Of a stretch of 64,000 nt of DNA, positions 12,882 to 25,841 are shown piece after piece. The notes under the pieces are model-generated. The model saw only the letters and a program-made list of their open reading frames with translations. It was not told the origin of the DNA and did not search any database. The position numbers were made by a program, and so were the translations under genes. The stretch spans positions 124,001 to 188,000 of the forward strand of contig JAJIRX010000680.1 in NCBI GenBank assembly GCA_023853785.1, read 5' to 3'. This DNA is from Psilocybe azurescens (lineage: Eukaryota > Basidiomycota > Agaricomycetes > Agaricales > Agrocybaceae). Each line of letters opens with the position of its first letter. Within the stretch, counting starts at the first letter, position 1.

Positions 12882-13206
12882 GGTTGTTAAGAGTAAGTGT
12901 AGCTCTGACTCTCTGATGATGCAGCAGCACCGCAGCCTGACCGCAAGAGCAGCTGTTGACTCGGCATTTCCCGGCTTGTGGATTGCAACAGTTTTTGTCG
13001 ACTTCCCTCTCCTCCATACCACCAACTTCTCTGTTCCTTCTTCATCGTCTGCTCGGCCTGAGTCCTGAGTTTTGAGCTCTTTCCTTCTTCAGTTCGACAG
13101 GCATTGTTCATTTCAGTCAGCCTTTCTGGTGTTCAGCCTTCCTCAGCTTGTCTTCAGTCCCACGTCATCAGCACAGACTGCTATATCAGTCTTTTTGAGA
13201 ACAAAT
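12882..13206. promoter_or_regulatory. Bidirectional promoter region, Rab5 / RRM gene
   Basis: Two conserved genes start divergently 325 bp apart. The plus-strand side is rich in CT tracts (about 13010-13160), a common feature near basidiomycete transcription starts. I see no clear TATA box. The call rests on gene geometry. Confidence 0.5.
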
Positions 13207-16011
13207 ATGAATCGACACCATCCATACGGTGCAAATTTCGACCATCCTCATTCTCCAGGTCGTCGGGGTAACAGTTCTCCTGCCCCACCAGGTGATCGAG
13301 GCCATCGCTACCCCGAACGAGGCGGCGCAGCATTCAGAGCAAGAGGTGGTTTTCCACGAGGTCGAGGAGGATACGGAAATTATGATCAGGGTATGAGCAA
13401 TCACGGCGCTTATGATCAGGGACCAAACCAGAACGATTTTGGTGGCTACAATAATTATGAGCCTCCTCCACCTCCCAACAACCAACCGTCATATTATCAA
13501 AACAATTATGCAGATTCAACGCCTGCTCATTTTCCTCCGTCAGCAGCTCAATCAGGATACCAAGACTATCCTAAATTTGCAGGTGCGCTACAGTTAAGAC
13601 TAAACATAAATATAAAGGGATAGGAAAGAAGAACCTCTCGTTCATCTTAGTCTGTGCGAGTGTGAGGCACGCACGCGGGATCTGGCGCATTTTTCACTCG
13701 AATTCAGCCATCATATCTTGGTAACACCTGCGAACTTCAGTGATGTGATCCACGGACGCCTTCACTATGGTTAACTTGAATCGTGAAAAATCGGTGAAGG
13801 TCCTTGAGCGTCTACCCAAGATAACTTGGAACTGTTCTTGAGAATCTTGAAATAATGCCGGCATCCGCGTGCTTCCCTCTCAATGCTACGTCCTATCCTA
13901 CTTGATTTTTCTCCACGCTATGATTTTAAGTTTCTCACTTGTACCTATTCACCGTGCTAGACGGACCAGGATCCTATGATGACGAAGATCGGAATCGACG
14001 ACCTGTTAGGAAGGAAAGAGATGATAAGGTGCATGACTCTATAATTGAAGAACGCATCCAACGCGAACGGCCCTGTCGCACTCTTTTCATTCGTAACATT
14101 AAGGCAAGTCGCTCTGAAAATTTTGAGTTCCGGAAATTCTATAACTTTCCCTTTTTACGATCCTTTTTTTGAGATCTGCATAAGTGTGCTGATAGACTCC
14201 CATTAGTATGAAACTCCTAGTGAAGATGTGCGCCGAATTTTTGAAGAGCATGGTGAAATCAAAACCTTTTTGACCTGATATCAACACGAGGGATGGTTTT
14301 TGTTACCTACGTACGTGAGGCATGCATACGGGGATTTCCGTAACGGCTGAGAGTTATTTAGTTTGATCTTCGAGCAGCCGAAAGAGCACGGGATCGTCTT
14401 CAAGGATCGGAAATCAGTGGCCGACCAGTGAGCAAACTGAACGCCTAAGTCATATTTATTTCGATTGTAATCTCTTTCACCCAGATCGATGTGCATTATT
14501 CTCTTCCACGAGACGACCAAAAGGGAAACGATCGTGAAAAAAATCAAGTAAGTACTCTTCCCTCGTCATCTGAGCATACTTTAAACGCCTTGCAGCAATT
14601 CCAAGGAACGCTTCAAGTGACTCTGCGCAATTCCCCCCTCGGGTCAACCCATCGATGACAACGAAGTTCGACGCAAATTTCAGCAATTTGGCGACGTAAA
14701 GGCCGTCAAACCTGTTGGTGACCGCATCGAGTTGAGGACTTCAGATTTCTTAATCGATATCGTATTAACATTTCTCGCAGCTCGCGTTATGTCGAATTTT
14801 ACGATACAAGGGTGAGCAACTTGACATACGTGTGCATATTATTTTCTAACATTTTGTGCAAGGCTTGTGGTGAAGCCCATGACCGCCTGCGCCATCAGGG
14901 CTTACAAGATGGTGTCATGGACATAGTCTTTGCTTGGGATGAAACTGTGTCTGCCGGTCATGGTGGCGGTGGTGGCGGTAGGGACTGGGAAGACCGTGGG
15001 GGCATGCGTGGTGGAGGGATGAGAGGAGGTCGAGGAGGTGGAAGAGGCGGTCGTGGTGGAAGAGGCAGAGGCGATGATGATTATGATCGTCGTGGAGGAG
15101 GGGGGAGGGGGAGGAGACTATGGCCGTCAAGATCGCGACTACAGGCCACGGAATGGCCGGTACGATGACGATAATTCGGGACGTGGAGGAAGATCAGGCG
15201 GGTATAACGATCGATACGACAACAACCGTGGTGGCGGCGGCGGTTATGGAGGACCACCACCACCTCCTCCTCCTCCCCAATCCGGTGGCTACGGAGGGCC
15301 TCCTCTAGGTGGATATGGCGGAGGTCCTTCAGGGTATGGCATGCCTCCGGCCCCCGGCGCCACCTACATCGGTGTGTATTGTCTTTGGTTTTCTCTGTCT
15401 ATGTAGTATTGACGACATCTTTAGGCTCAGGATGATCGTCTTGAACAAGCAAGAAAAGTTCAACAAGTGAGAGCCATCAATCAAAATTTACCTTATTATG
15501 CTCATCGTACTGCGTAGCTTTTGGCCGCATTAAAACAGCCAGCAGCACCTGTGGCTCCACCTCCAACATCTGCTCCTCCAATGCCGCCAATGTCAGCACT
15601 ACCACCCGGACCGAATTCATACTATTCACAGCCACCTGCCCCTTATCCAGGTCCTGCAAATCCATACGGTGCACCTAGTGTACCTCCTGCCGCCAGTGCA
15701 CCACCTGTGAATCCTAACTTGTCGAATTTGCCTCCTAACATTCTTGCCCTATTACAATCGGCACAGCAACAACAACAACAACAACAACGACCGCCGCCAC
15801 CAGGTCAGCCCTTCGGCGTGCCGCCACCTCATTTGATGAGCACACCTCCGCCTGGAGCAATGGCTGGTGCACCACCACCAGCTACTTCCAGCCAAGGGTA
15901 CCAGCAACTGATGGCATATCTTGTAAGTAACCCTTACTAAATGACGTGGCAAAGGGGCTTACGAATAACTATCAGCAAACCCAAGCCGCAGCTCAGGCCG
16001 GAAAGCCATAA
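13207..16011 (+). CDS. Tandem RRM RNA-binding protein with RGG and polyproline tracts (Mei2-like)
   Basis: Begins MNRHHPYGANFDHP and has a Gly/Arg/Tyr-rich leader. After a 378 nt intron comes RRM1 with RNP2 RTLFIRNIK (about 14080) and RNP1-like GMVFVTY, then a second RRM (TLQVTLRN, VRRKFQQFGDVKAVKPVG, SRYVEFYDTRA). A long RGG region follows (14950-15110), then Pro/Gly-rich sequence, a helical segment DDRLEQARKVQQLLAAL, more polyproline and a polyQ run near 15770. It ends QTQAAAQAGKP. The RRM pair most resembles the first two RRMs of Mei2-like proteins; the Mei2 C-terminal RRM was not seen, so function in mRNA control is inferred. Frame breaks: T run 14267-14271, C run 14633-14638, and G runs 15097-15111. 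Confidence 0.82.
13583..13960 (+). other. Unusually long intron in the RRM gene
   Basis: GT at 13583 and AG at 13960 join phase 1 exons FAG and DGPGSYDDED. At 378 nt it is several times the 50-60 nt typical of this window. I looked for C/D or H/ACA snoRNA signatures and saw nothing convincing. Confidence 0.6.
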
Positions 16012-16377
16012 CGTATGACACGAACATAATCCTTGTCCTGGCTCAGCAGTGGCATCCCAAAATATTCGACTTCGTTGTAGTTTTTTTCTTTCTTTTCTTT
16101 ACGCATTGCGGTGCTTTGTAGCTGTACTACTTTTGCTCATCTATCATTATTGCCTTGAAGTTATTTTTCGATGTGCTATAGTTAGTGTTCGAGTGTCTTC
16201 TAGTATCTTGTAGCACACCGATATGAATTTCAATTATGTGGATGCCGACGGACCGATGGGGCATGACGTGGTTGTGTCGGCGACGAGGTTAGGCGGAGGC
16301 AAATTGGACGTAAATATAGAATGTATGCAGTAGTCGACAACATTCCCATCCTTTCCATACCCCCACTGTCCTTCACT
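16012..16377. other. Intergenic, RRM 3' end and GHITM promoter
   Basis: T-rich tail after the RRM stop (about 16080-16110) and then the upstream region of the mitochondrial protein gene. An in-frame Met at 16321 lies upstream of the chosen start. Nothing else recognised. Confidence 0.4.
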
Positions 16378-17716
16378 ATGCTGCGTATCCCAGCCTCTTC
16401 ACTGTACCCCCCTCATACATCCAACAATACTCTCTCGACACTCCGTAGAGTCCCGACGTATGGCTCACGAAACTTCAGCAACGGGCTAGTTCCCATTCAG
16501 CAGCTGTTTCACCGCAAGCCCACTTCCAATATGCAGATTACAAGGCCATTCCTCAAGGGCACGAGGTCTATCGTGACCGAAAGGCCAATGTTGCAGCAAG
16601 ATACCGCATTCAACTGGCAGAGATTTGCCATCACAGCTGTAGGTTGCGTGTTTTGTCTACAGTCATCTCAATAGCTCACTATCCACTTCTGTGGTTTAGG
16701 CAGGTGTTGCTGGTGCTGTGGTAACCCTGGATGCCATCTTCAACCGCGACACACGAGATCCTCTCACTTTGGCTGAGAAGAGCTTGTTGAATGATAGTTT
16801 CAAATACACCGGGGTGGTCTTGTTCTGACAGCTCTGGCTGCTCGCAGTTTGTTCCGCTCTGGCTTCGCTTTCAGGGTCATGTCCGCTAATCCATGTAAAT
16901 CGAGCTACAATTTTGACCATTCAATGTTAATAAATCGTTTCTAGGGATGGTACTTGGTGTCAGTCTTGTGGGAAGCATCGGTACCATGATGGGCACGATG
17001 TATACTGCTCCAGAAAACACCGTACAGAAGCACTTGTTTTGGCTGGTTAGTGATTGCTCAAGATGTTCAGTTGAATGCCGGTTCGATTTTTTTTTGTAGG
17101 GATTTAATGCCTGCCAGGCGGCTACTCTGAGTCCTCTGTTCTTCTTCAGCCCAGCTATTCTTTCGAGAGCGGCCCTGTATACCGTTGGAGTAGTCGGCTC
17201 TATCTCCTACGTTGGTGCAACTGCAACGTGCGTATATATCAAATACCTGGTGTTTTCCTTGTGTTCTGATATAGCATTCTTCATACAGGAATGATAAATA
17301 TCTGAATCTCGGGGGTCCTCTTCTGGCTGGCGTAACTGTTGTCGCTCTCAGCTCTCTTGCGCCGATGGTCCTTCCTATGGGTATTCGCGGCCTTGTGATT
17401 GCAGAATCAATCTCCCTGTATGGTGGTCTTGCCCTATTTGGTGGCTTCGTGCTCTACGAGTGAGTCGGTGTGCATGCATACTCTTTTGTATACTAATACG
17501 CATGTTATAGCACGCAAAAATACTCAAGCATGCCCGCATGGCTGAACAGGGCATTATGAAGGCAGATCCTATCAATGAATCCATCAGTCTTGAACTTGAT
17601 ATGATCAACATCTTGTAAGTTAATTACCATCATCTTCAATGGAACATATTTTGATGACTCTTTATAGTATCCGACTTGTTCAAATCCTTGCTATGCAAAA
17701 TAACCGAAAAAAGTAA
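16378..17716 (+). CDS. Mitochondrial Bax inhibitor-1-like membrane protein (GHITM type)
   Basis: Member of the BI-1/TMBIM superfamily related to growth-hormone-inducible transmembrane protein of the inner mitochondrial membrane. The N-terminus from MLRIPASSLYPP is rich in Arg, Ser and Thr and poor in acid, consistent with a presequence, which is why I prefer Met 16378 over 16321. Membrane segments follow: AGVAGAVVTLDAIF, WMVLGVSLVGSIGTMMG, LSPLFFFSPAILSRAALY, VGVVGSISYVGAT, LLAGVTVVALSSLAPMVLP and IAESISLYGGLALFGGFVLY. The tail is DPINESISLELDMINIFIRLVQIL followed by NNRKK. Six or seven exons. Frame breaks at 16811-16816 and at an A5 run (17516-17520) where six are needed. Its 3' end converges on SLY1, 166 bp apart. 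Confidence 0.87.
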
Positions 17717-17882
17717 ACAGTATTGACGAACAGTGTCCCCACTCGCATACTACTTTCATTAAACTGTATTTCTTGTCTTACTATTGTGTATTTTTATCAT
17801 TGTGTCAATATGACAAATTTTGAGGTAGATGAAGGGTTACTCCGTCAAATCATAATATTACCGGGTCTACTATTCCAATCGT

Positions 17883-20426
17883 CTAAACAGCTCCTGCACT
17901 CCCAAGGCTCTCAAGAATCTTGACAAAACCTCCAGGATCGACAATCTCAGTCCCACCATACGTTACTCTCTTTCCTGTTTTTCCAGCCCATTCCTGCAGA
18001 TTGCCATATTCTACATATCCGGCACCGCCGACCATGAAGACCATGCCCTCAGTGAACGCCATGCGTTTACTCCTGCCAACACCGCTGCTGCCAGGAACAC
18101 CAGGCATACCGGCATGGGCGTGTCGTGGAGCACGTGGGTCCAGAAAAATAAACTCGTCGGTCTCTGCTAGAGATTGGTTGGAAGCAGCCGATGAGTCCAT
18201 AAGCGCTTCTGTGAGACGAGAGACGGGGAAGAGCTTATTGGTGGGCAGGAAGTTCTTGACGCCTGAAATAAGGGTGTCGAATCTGCCGTCTTTGAGGCGG
18301 TCTGTAAGCTATTTCGTGAGAAGTACTATGTTAGAAAGATTTAAGGCGCAATCCGTGTGGTGTATATCTTACTTTGTTTCCTAAAGCACTGAAGCCTTTA
18401 AACAATTTCTCCTCCTTGGCCGGCTACACCTCCGAGTGCGGGTGTTGCGGTCCCTGTGTTGGCGGCGCTGATTGAGGAGGTCATGCGCGATATCTCTCGT
18501 GTTCGTCTAACATATTCGAACGCAGCCACGTCAGCGCCTGCGGATTTCAACTCTTTCTCTAGCTCGGCGATATCGTCCTTCGAGACCGAGTTGTCTGGTG
18601 CTGAGAGATAAAACACGAGAACGAGGCGAAGCTTGTCGTTCGCTGTGAGCTCTCCGTCGGGCCGAGAGGCGTGTAAGAACTCAAGAATGGTCGCAGTTGT
18701 CTAATTGGACGATTTTATTCAGTTTCGAGGAAAATGTGTGTTCAGGCGGTTATTTACCTGTCTTGAAATAGCTTCTTCTGTGCTGAATAGTTCGTCGAGA
18801 GCGCGCTTTTGATCTGTTCTAAAAGGGCTGTCGCGATGTTCATATGGGTATCCAATGTCGCCTTTCTGGCTGTTAACTCGGGCAGTTGGGTTATAGCGGT
18901 TTTCAAATGCGCAGCATTCGTGGTGAGGTCTCTGTACAGTTATGAGCACAATGAATCGATATGTCAGCATTATGTACTACTCACAGCTGCGATATATCGT
19001 TAACATCACTGACACCGGTGCTCCGCGTGATTTCAGCCGCGTCTTGCTTATATTTGTTCAGTTCCAAGTCAATTTCCTCTGCCACCTGAGGGAAAGGATT
19101 GGCTGCGTTTTGTGCCCAGAAGAAGTCCTTCGAGTCGAGATCGTAAGACTTTTTGCTTTGTTGCTGAGTAACAGTGACGCGGTTAAGTTTAATGTCAAGA
19201 CAGTCGGAAACGAGAGCTTGGTATGTCCAGCCGTGGGTAATAACAGACACTAAATCCACGTTACGGTCCAAGATGAGTAAAACTGCGCGTACCAGTTAGA
19301 TACAACTCCATATAGATTAAAGAGGACCTACGAGGACGCTGCAGATTGGACAGGCCAGTGGAATCTTGAGAAAGAGAGAAGATGAGGAAGAGCCATGAGA
19401 TCGGACACCAGAAAGAATAGCATCGCGGATTTTGGTCTCCAATTTCTTCGCGATCATTTCAGCTGCATTTCCTCTTGGTGCTCGAATAAAGGGTACGTGG
19501 CCTTGAATATCGAAGGTTAATAAAATAGGGGTATAAGCTATGTTATATTTTTCACCTGCAGTAGCGACCGCACTGAAGAGTCCATTAGCTACACGTTCAA
19601 TCTCCTCTTCGATTTGCTGCTCAGTGGAGGAAGGTGAGTTGAGAATGGTATATGTTGACACAGGTCCGGAGAAATCAGCTTGAGTCGGAGATGATATAGA
19701 TGGTATATGCGGTGGATGTGGCAGAAGAGAGAAAAGTGAAGGTGATGGTGCAATAAATGATAGATACTGGTCGACGACCTAATTTCAAATAACCACCTTG
19801 GTCAGTAATAGTCACAAGACGGAAACGAAAGGATAGCGCACTTGTTCGACAAGCTCTCCAGTGCCATCTTGTGCCACAGAGGCCGCTAGTTCTTCTAGCA
19901 GGGCGCGGGGTAACGGTTCGACAAAATTCAGATGGAAAGATTCATATAGTGACTTTTGCAAGTCTTGAGCTATGCGTCGGATATTTGCCAATGTCGGTGA
20001 AACGAAATAGACGGCAGGAACGTCAGGAAGAGGAGGACGTAGTGAATGAAGCTGACTGAACTATCATCGTCAATACTAATCACCGTAATGTGGATGACCC
20101 AGAACTTACACGTGGAGGGTTACACCCGCGTCACGTAGATCCTGAACACGAAGTACAGTTGCGAGAACGTCCTTAGTTTGCTGATCCAGCACCAGAATCT
20201 TCCATATAGGTGGCGCAGATACAGGAGGGGTCTTGAATCCTGAGCCACCCTTTCCTGTGTTGGTTGTAGGAGCCTCAACAGGCTGATTGAGGTTGAGCAA
20301 GTTCAGCAGCGCAGTTGTTTGGGCATGCTGAAGCGTCGATGATGCTATGGACTAATCTGCGTTCAATATCAATGTGATTTTATATAATTCTGGCAAGAAA
20401 CTGACCTGTCTTGAAGCGCTCGCCAT
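17883..20426 (-). CDS. SLY1: SLY1, Sec1/Munc18 protein for ER-Golgi fusion
   Basis: SM protein that binds the Golgi syntaxin Sed5 and promotes ER-to-Golgi SNARE assembly. It starts MASASRQ, followed by an N-terminal domain with [37 protein letters not shown], then [21 protein letters not shown], the [22 protein letters not shown] block (about 19190-19275), [22 protein letters not shown], and a C-terminus with [23 protein letters not shown] and [19 protein letters not shown]. These blocks are characteristic of SLY1 rather than Vps33 or Vps45. Around ten exons. Frame breaks are inferred at a T run near 18807 (EQIK to RALDELFS) and near 18405 (before [12 protein letters not shown]). Full length is about 690 residues, normal for the family. 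Confidence 0.93.
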
Positions 20427-21399
20427 TGCGAGGCGGGAATTAAAGTTGGTGTCGTAAAGGTTGTAGCAACTCAGTATACTACAAGAGTATGCAGACGGCT
20501 GTAAATGTCAAGGATCACATGATTGGCCCCTCTTATAACAATTGAACGTTCGTCCAAGTTTTAAGTTTTGACTTTGCTTCTGACGTTCACTGACTGCTTC
20601 TGCAGGCTTCGTTTGTTACTCAGTACCGCTGCGCCTATACGTTCTTGAAATCGCAAGAAACGACATGACACGGCTGCGGGTGGGTTCACGATGTGCTTAG
20701 CAGTCTCAGCAGTCAAGATTTGTCCCAATGACTTTACTGGCTGGAGACGCTCAATCTCCTCTGATGTTCATCTCGACACCAAAAAGAGTGCTTACATGTC
20801 CTTCCTGTGATTTGTCCTGAACCATCTGAGAACGATGCATAAATGACGTCCCAGGTCCGGAGTTTCCGTAAGAGAACGGTGGTTATTTACAGCGCGACGC
20901 CGCCGCATGGCACCCATGGTCCCATAGTGAACAAAAGTCGGATTGCTAGATGAGTCGACTTGCCTACGACTGTGGCATATAGGTGCTTCTCTCTTATACA
21001 GGCAGAATTGAAGGCAGCTCATGAGAATAAAGACGCTTAAAGCATACTAGAATTAAAATAGTTATGGCAACTTGCAAATCGTTGTATTCCCAGTGAAGGT
21101 AAAAACACCCGAAGTTCCCTGGGAGACAACGTGTTTACTGAGGCTCAATCATCGAGGCTCCACGAATTGAATCCCTCCCTCTTTCGAAAATAAGTCTCTA
21201 CGAAGCCTACAGCCTGCGCCATAGTGGTCTACAGTTTGGATTCAAGCCATTCGGCAAGCGAGATACAAGCCGGGATCAAGGGTAGGTCACTTGCCTTATT
21301 GGGGTTATCTGTTCATGGTTCAAAAAGTTAACGTTAACAACTTCAACTTCGCCGCTTTGTCTTTGCTTTCCATATACCCCCTGGCCTCTCAGGTCTAGG
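20427..21399. other. Divergent intergenic region SLY1 / CSC1-like gene
   Basis: About 970 bp holding both promoters. On the plus strand a 27-codon frame, 21315-21398, encodes a hydrophobic peptide (AALSLLSIYPLASQV at its end) and stops one base before the ATG of the CSC1-like gene. It is either an upstream ORF or a signal peptide put out of frame by an indel. No other gene seen. Confidence 0.45.
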
Positions 21400-24300
21400 A
21401 TGCTCCCACTTTCTGAAGACTCTCATGACTTACGATATTCACTGTACTTCCAACGACGTCAAGACAAACTCAATAACGACTGGTCCACGACCGGGGCAGC
21501 TTCTAGTGCAAGCCTACCTACGCCCACGGTTACTTCTGAATCTATACCCCCTGTGATACCCTCAAGTACACCACCTATTCCGACAGATCCACAGAGAACA
21601 TCCAATCTTAACTCTGACGCGACTCCCTCTTCATCGGACTCTCAAAGAGGATCATCCACGGGCGGTTCTCTCGTATTCACCACCACATTCCCTATTACGA
21701 CTGTTACCCAAGATTCTACCACCTTTACGTCCTTTTCTGAATCTGTGGTTACCCGGAGCGCAACTCTATCACCAACTTTATCCTCGATGACTTCAGTAGT
21801 ATCCGCTGCATTCAGCACAAGCGATCCAATATTATCAAGGTCCGGTGAAGTTTGTCTGGGCGGCGGCTTGGACTCTGCAGCTGCGGGAATACTAGCTGTC
21901 GTTATTGTTCCTAGTGCTATAGGTTTTATCTTGTGGGTGAGTATCATCTCAGCAAAATTGTCTGGATCATGGCGATATTTATTTTTGCAATAGCTCACAT
22001 TTGCTATTCTGCGGCCCCGTTTCCGACAAGTATACGGGTTGCGGGAGTGGTTCGTTCAGCAAGAGTGAGTCTCAAATTACTTGTACTGTCCGTCAACGGT
22101 CTTAAGCTAATGATGAACATCCAAGCCTTCGGCCAAAGCCCTTAGGTTCCTCGTTCTTTGCATTTCTTTTCCCAAAGGTTCCCCTTGTTCCTCCAGTCCC
22201 TTCAGATGTATCAGATGCCGGCCGCTCACTGACACAGGATGCCAAACTTTTCCCATCAGACGAGCAGCTTAGCCAACGCGCTTTGTGGGTTTCATTACTT
22301 ATTACTCTCGGCTGGTCTTTCCTAGCACTCGCAGGAGCTCTGCCTCTGTATCTTATCAACACGCCGTGCAACGGCGACCTTCCTCAAGCTTCCATCTTTG
22401 GGGGTGGTTACTCCACCCTCACGGACCTCAGTCTTATCCGTCTTTTGAGACTCTTCGAAAGCGGCGATCTCACAACCGTTAGTTCTTCCTCCCTTACAAA
22501 AGAGGGAAACACTATCTGGCTCAGATCCTTTCAATGCTCACGTTAGAGTGATTGTGTTGACTGCATTGACCATCGTGCTGGGGCTTCTTCCGGCCCTATA
22601 TAAAATCATCAAGGAATTTAACAAGGTCGTTGAATATAGACAACGGTGGTTGGCTGTAAAATGTGAAGGAAAGGATATGGGATGGTTGAGTGCGAGGAAA
22701 GCGCCTGGGTATGCGATGTGGGGTGAAAAGCAACTGAAGGACCACATCGTGAAGATTGGACTGAGCTCATCCCTAGGCGACGCTGGTAAAAGAAATGGCG
22801 CTTCCAAGACGCAGGGGGTGCTCGTCCTAGAAATGGGGAAAAGACGACTAGAAGAAGAGAAGAAGAACAGCCACTAAATCGGAACGAAGACGTGATTAGT
22901 GCAGAAGTCGACATTCAGAGCCTATTTTCTATTGGGTGAGATTATTTCGACCGTGTTCTATGTTCTATCGGAGCTAAGCTGGTTCAATCTTCTTCACAGA
23001 GATACCCATAAACTAGCTCTCCTTATAGACGAAAGAGATGAAATCTTAGAAAACCTCGAAGTATCAGAAACCAAGTACATCAGCTCTTTCCGTGTTACCA
23101 CTCCAGATCCTTCAATTCTAGATTTCGTTCCTCCTCCTCCTGCGGATCCATCACGCCCTTATATTAGCCGACCTCTTCCACTTACACCTCAGCAAAGGAG
23201 GCCTCGACCACGACGGCACATGAACCGAGCCTTTGCGGCCTCTTCGCTGGCGCCAACCTCATTTGTTGCTCCATCATCATATTACAAGCTTCGAGGTGTT
23301 TCTGGAGTTAATGGGGGCAGGTTTGCCGAAGTTGATGTTGATCGACACCAGAGTTTCTCAGAATCCGTCAACTCTCGTGTCATCGGCAGTAGATTCATGG
23401 AAGTGAATCGGAACTCCGTTGCGTATGGCCGATTGCCTCTAGGTACCAAATGTCGCATTAGAGAAAACAGGCGAGCTGGGGCCAGTCGACGGTCATGGAA
23501 GTTGGCTTCCCCATATTCCGGATCCTAGGCTTTTGGACCGAACTACGGACTCACCTCTTATGACAATATGGAAGTTGACGAACATGGAGTCGTGCAGACG
23601 ATTCCTGAACAAGAAGAAGAGTGGGTGGATCTATCCCAAGATGGTCCGGAGGAGATTGGCGATGATCATAACGGCTTTTCGCCTGAGCAAGCCGGACCCT
23701 CATCCTTCCTGCGTCGACCCCGCACTCCTAAATCTGATCCTGCTCCATCGACCCGACGAGAGACATTTCCACGTCGACAAACACAAGTTGTTGACCCGGA
23801 ATCTGTTCCGCCTCCACATCTTCGACTGCAACCGTCTCAACCCTTTGTGCGACCTCTTGACGGTCTAGGCTTCGAAGAACTTGGACATGTTTACGCTGAA
23901 ATCACACAATGGCGATCAAGACTGAAGATCATCAACGCTGAAATCGCTGACACACAAAGAGACAGCTACAATGACATAGCCTCTGGCACAGGCATAAATG
24001 GCTGGTTGATGATTGGGCGAGGCCTTCGTTTCATTCCAGGCATTCAGATGATTGAAGGCAGGGCAAAGAAGATATCAGATGGGATGTTCTCCAGAACGAG
24101 AGGAGCAGTCTCGATTCGACTGTTATGTGGTCTGTCATCATCGTGGTGACGGTTATTCTAGGTGCTGCGTGTAAGTCGCTCTGTTCTTCCGAAACAGCGC
24201 ATTGATGTCTGAAATCAATTTCTTCCTACAGTAACTGCAGCTGTTGGACTTTCGCTTGCACCAGCACCTGATGTGGCTCATTTCATTCCTTTCCTACAGC

Positions 24301-25841
24301 CCCTGATTTCGGCGAATACGATTGCGGCAGGAGTTGCTACCATTCTGGCACCTGCTGTTGCTGCGACTATCCTCATTATTGTTGGTCTAGCGGCAATACA
24401 TTGTTCGTCTTTCTTCTACATTCTATTCTACATATATCTGTGTTAATTAATCATTCTCACAGGGGTGGCCAAAATCCATGGGTCTGTTTCCATCTCAGGA
24501 AATCAGCTTCTCATCTTCAAGATATCATTCTTTATTTTGACTGTTATTGGTGCTGTCTGGCTGGTCGCCATTGGTGCTGTCCTATTCTCCATGCAGGCTT
24601 TCAACACAGACATAAATACTACGAAAACTTTAGCAACTGGCGCGGTGTACATGAGCGTTCTTGCCCTTGCCATTGTTATTAATGTCGCCATCATCCTCCC
24701 TGCACTCCTCATGTTGCAGCCCATCCGACTTTGGCGTGTGCTCCGCGCCGAGAAGCAGGCATTGACTCCACGGCAGCGTTTCCGAGGTATGTCCACTGCT
24801 TTTGACACGGCGTTCAGTTTTTAAAATGAAATTTCTAGCTGTCTACCCGAGGACCTATGACCCTTCTTATGCCATTGGAGCATGCGTTCTTGCCATCGTT
24901 TTTGCTTCTACTTTTGCTCTTATTTTCCCGCTGATTGCACCTGCTGTCGTTCTATTGGTTTTTCTGACGTTAATTGGTATGGATTCTTTGAGCTTTTACG
25001 TTTACCAGCCTGCTAATTTATTTACGCCAGCTCATCGATATCTGGTTGGATACGTGTATGCTCGCACCCACTCGCAAACAGGTGGACTGTTACAAATTTG
25101 GCTATTGAAAAGATTCGGAACATTACTATCGTTCCAACCTATCCTTCTAGGGCTTATAGTATTGTCTTTGCGATTCTGGGCCGAAGGCGGCATCCTTGTC
25201 GGGACAGGAGTGTTTGTGATTATCTTTGTCGAGGCGTACACGAGCTGGAAAACACGGTTGCCGGGACGTAAATCGTTGAGCCCTATTACAATAAATTCGC
25301 TGGACACATTCGCAAGTGGAGCTGATCGATATCTCAACCTGGAGACGGACACAGTTAATGGAAGTAGCATTCCTGGAACGCGAACCCGTGGCTCTATGGC
25401 TTCTGTGCTTGAAATGATGAGCGTTACGTTGGCTGTGATGCCTTCAACCTCTTCCTATAAAGGCGCTTTACCCCTTCGTAAGTTCCTCTTTTTTTTATTC
25501 GTGGTAGGATTCCCCATTAATCCCTCCGTTACGTAGAAACTGAAACCCTGGATGATCTAACGGCTACCGAAAGGGCTGCGCGTACACATCCTGATGCTCC
25601 ACCCCATTTACCGCCTTTGCCCTTCACGGACCATGCCGAAGATATGGCTGGAATCATGTATGCCCCAGAGCTAATAGCACCGCCGCCCATTATCTGGCTA
25701 CCAAACGACTCAGCTGGCGTGGCTCGCTCTGAGGCTGTCGATTTGCAAAAATATCACGATCTGCAAGTGACTCTGGACGTACGGGCAAAGGAAGATATGA
25801 TGACAAGGCGGTCTTCGTCAACGCGGCGTGGCTCAAGATAA
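21400..25841 (+). CDS. CSC1/OSCA/TMEM63-like membrane protein, putative osmosensitive cation channel
   Basis: Large membrane protein of the fungal DUF221/CSC1 group. A Ser/Thr/Pro-rich extracellular leader (about 21480-21850) precedes a first membrane span AAAGILAVVIVPSAIGFILW. The RSN1-type N-terminal region contains LTFAILRPRFRQVYGLREWF, WVSLLITLGWSFLALAG and VIVLTALTIVLGLLPALYK. A soluble loop (22600-24100) holds DERDEILENLEVSETKYI, a PHM7-like cytosolic region. The C-terminal 7TM part (24110-25250) includes ILAPAVAATILIIVGLAAIH, FFILTVIGAVWLVAIGAVLF, YMSVLALAIVINVAIILPALLML, AVYPRTYDPSYAIGACVLAIV and HRYLVGYVYARTHSQTGG. It ends RRSSSTRRGSR. Breaks occur near 22500, 22870 and 23450-23530. 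Family assignment is by topology and the pattern of the last spans, so function is inferred. Confidence 0.75.

Noticed and set aside
13583..13960. Intronic C/D snoRNA in the long RRM intron
   Set aside because: A TGATG-like word is present but I found no paired D box or terminal stem at suitable spacing.
14940..15350. Gly/Arg- and Pro-rich tandem repeat as a satellite or array
   Set aside because: It is explained as low-complexity coding sequence of the RNA-binding protein.
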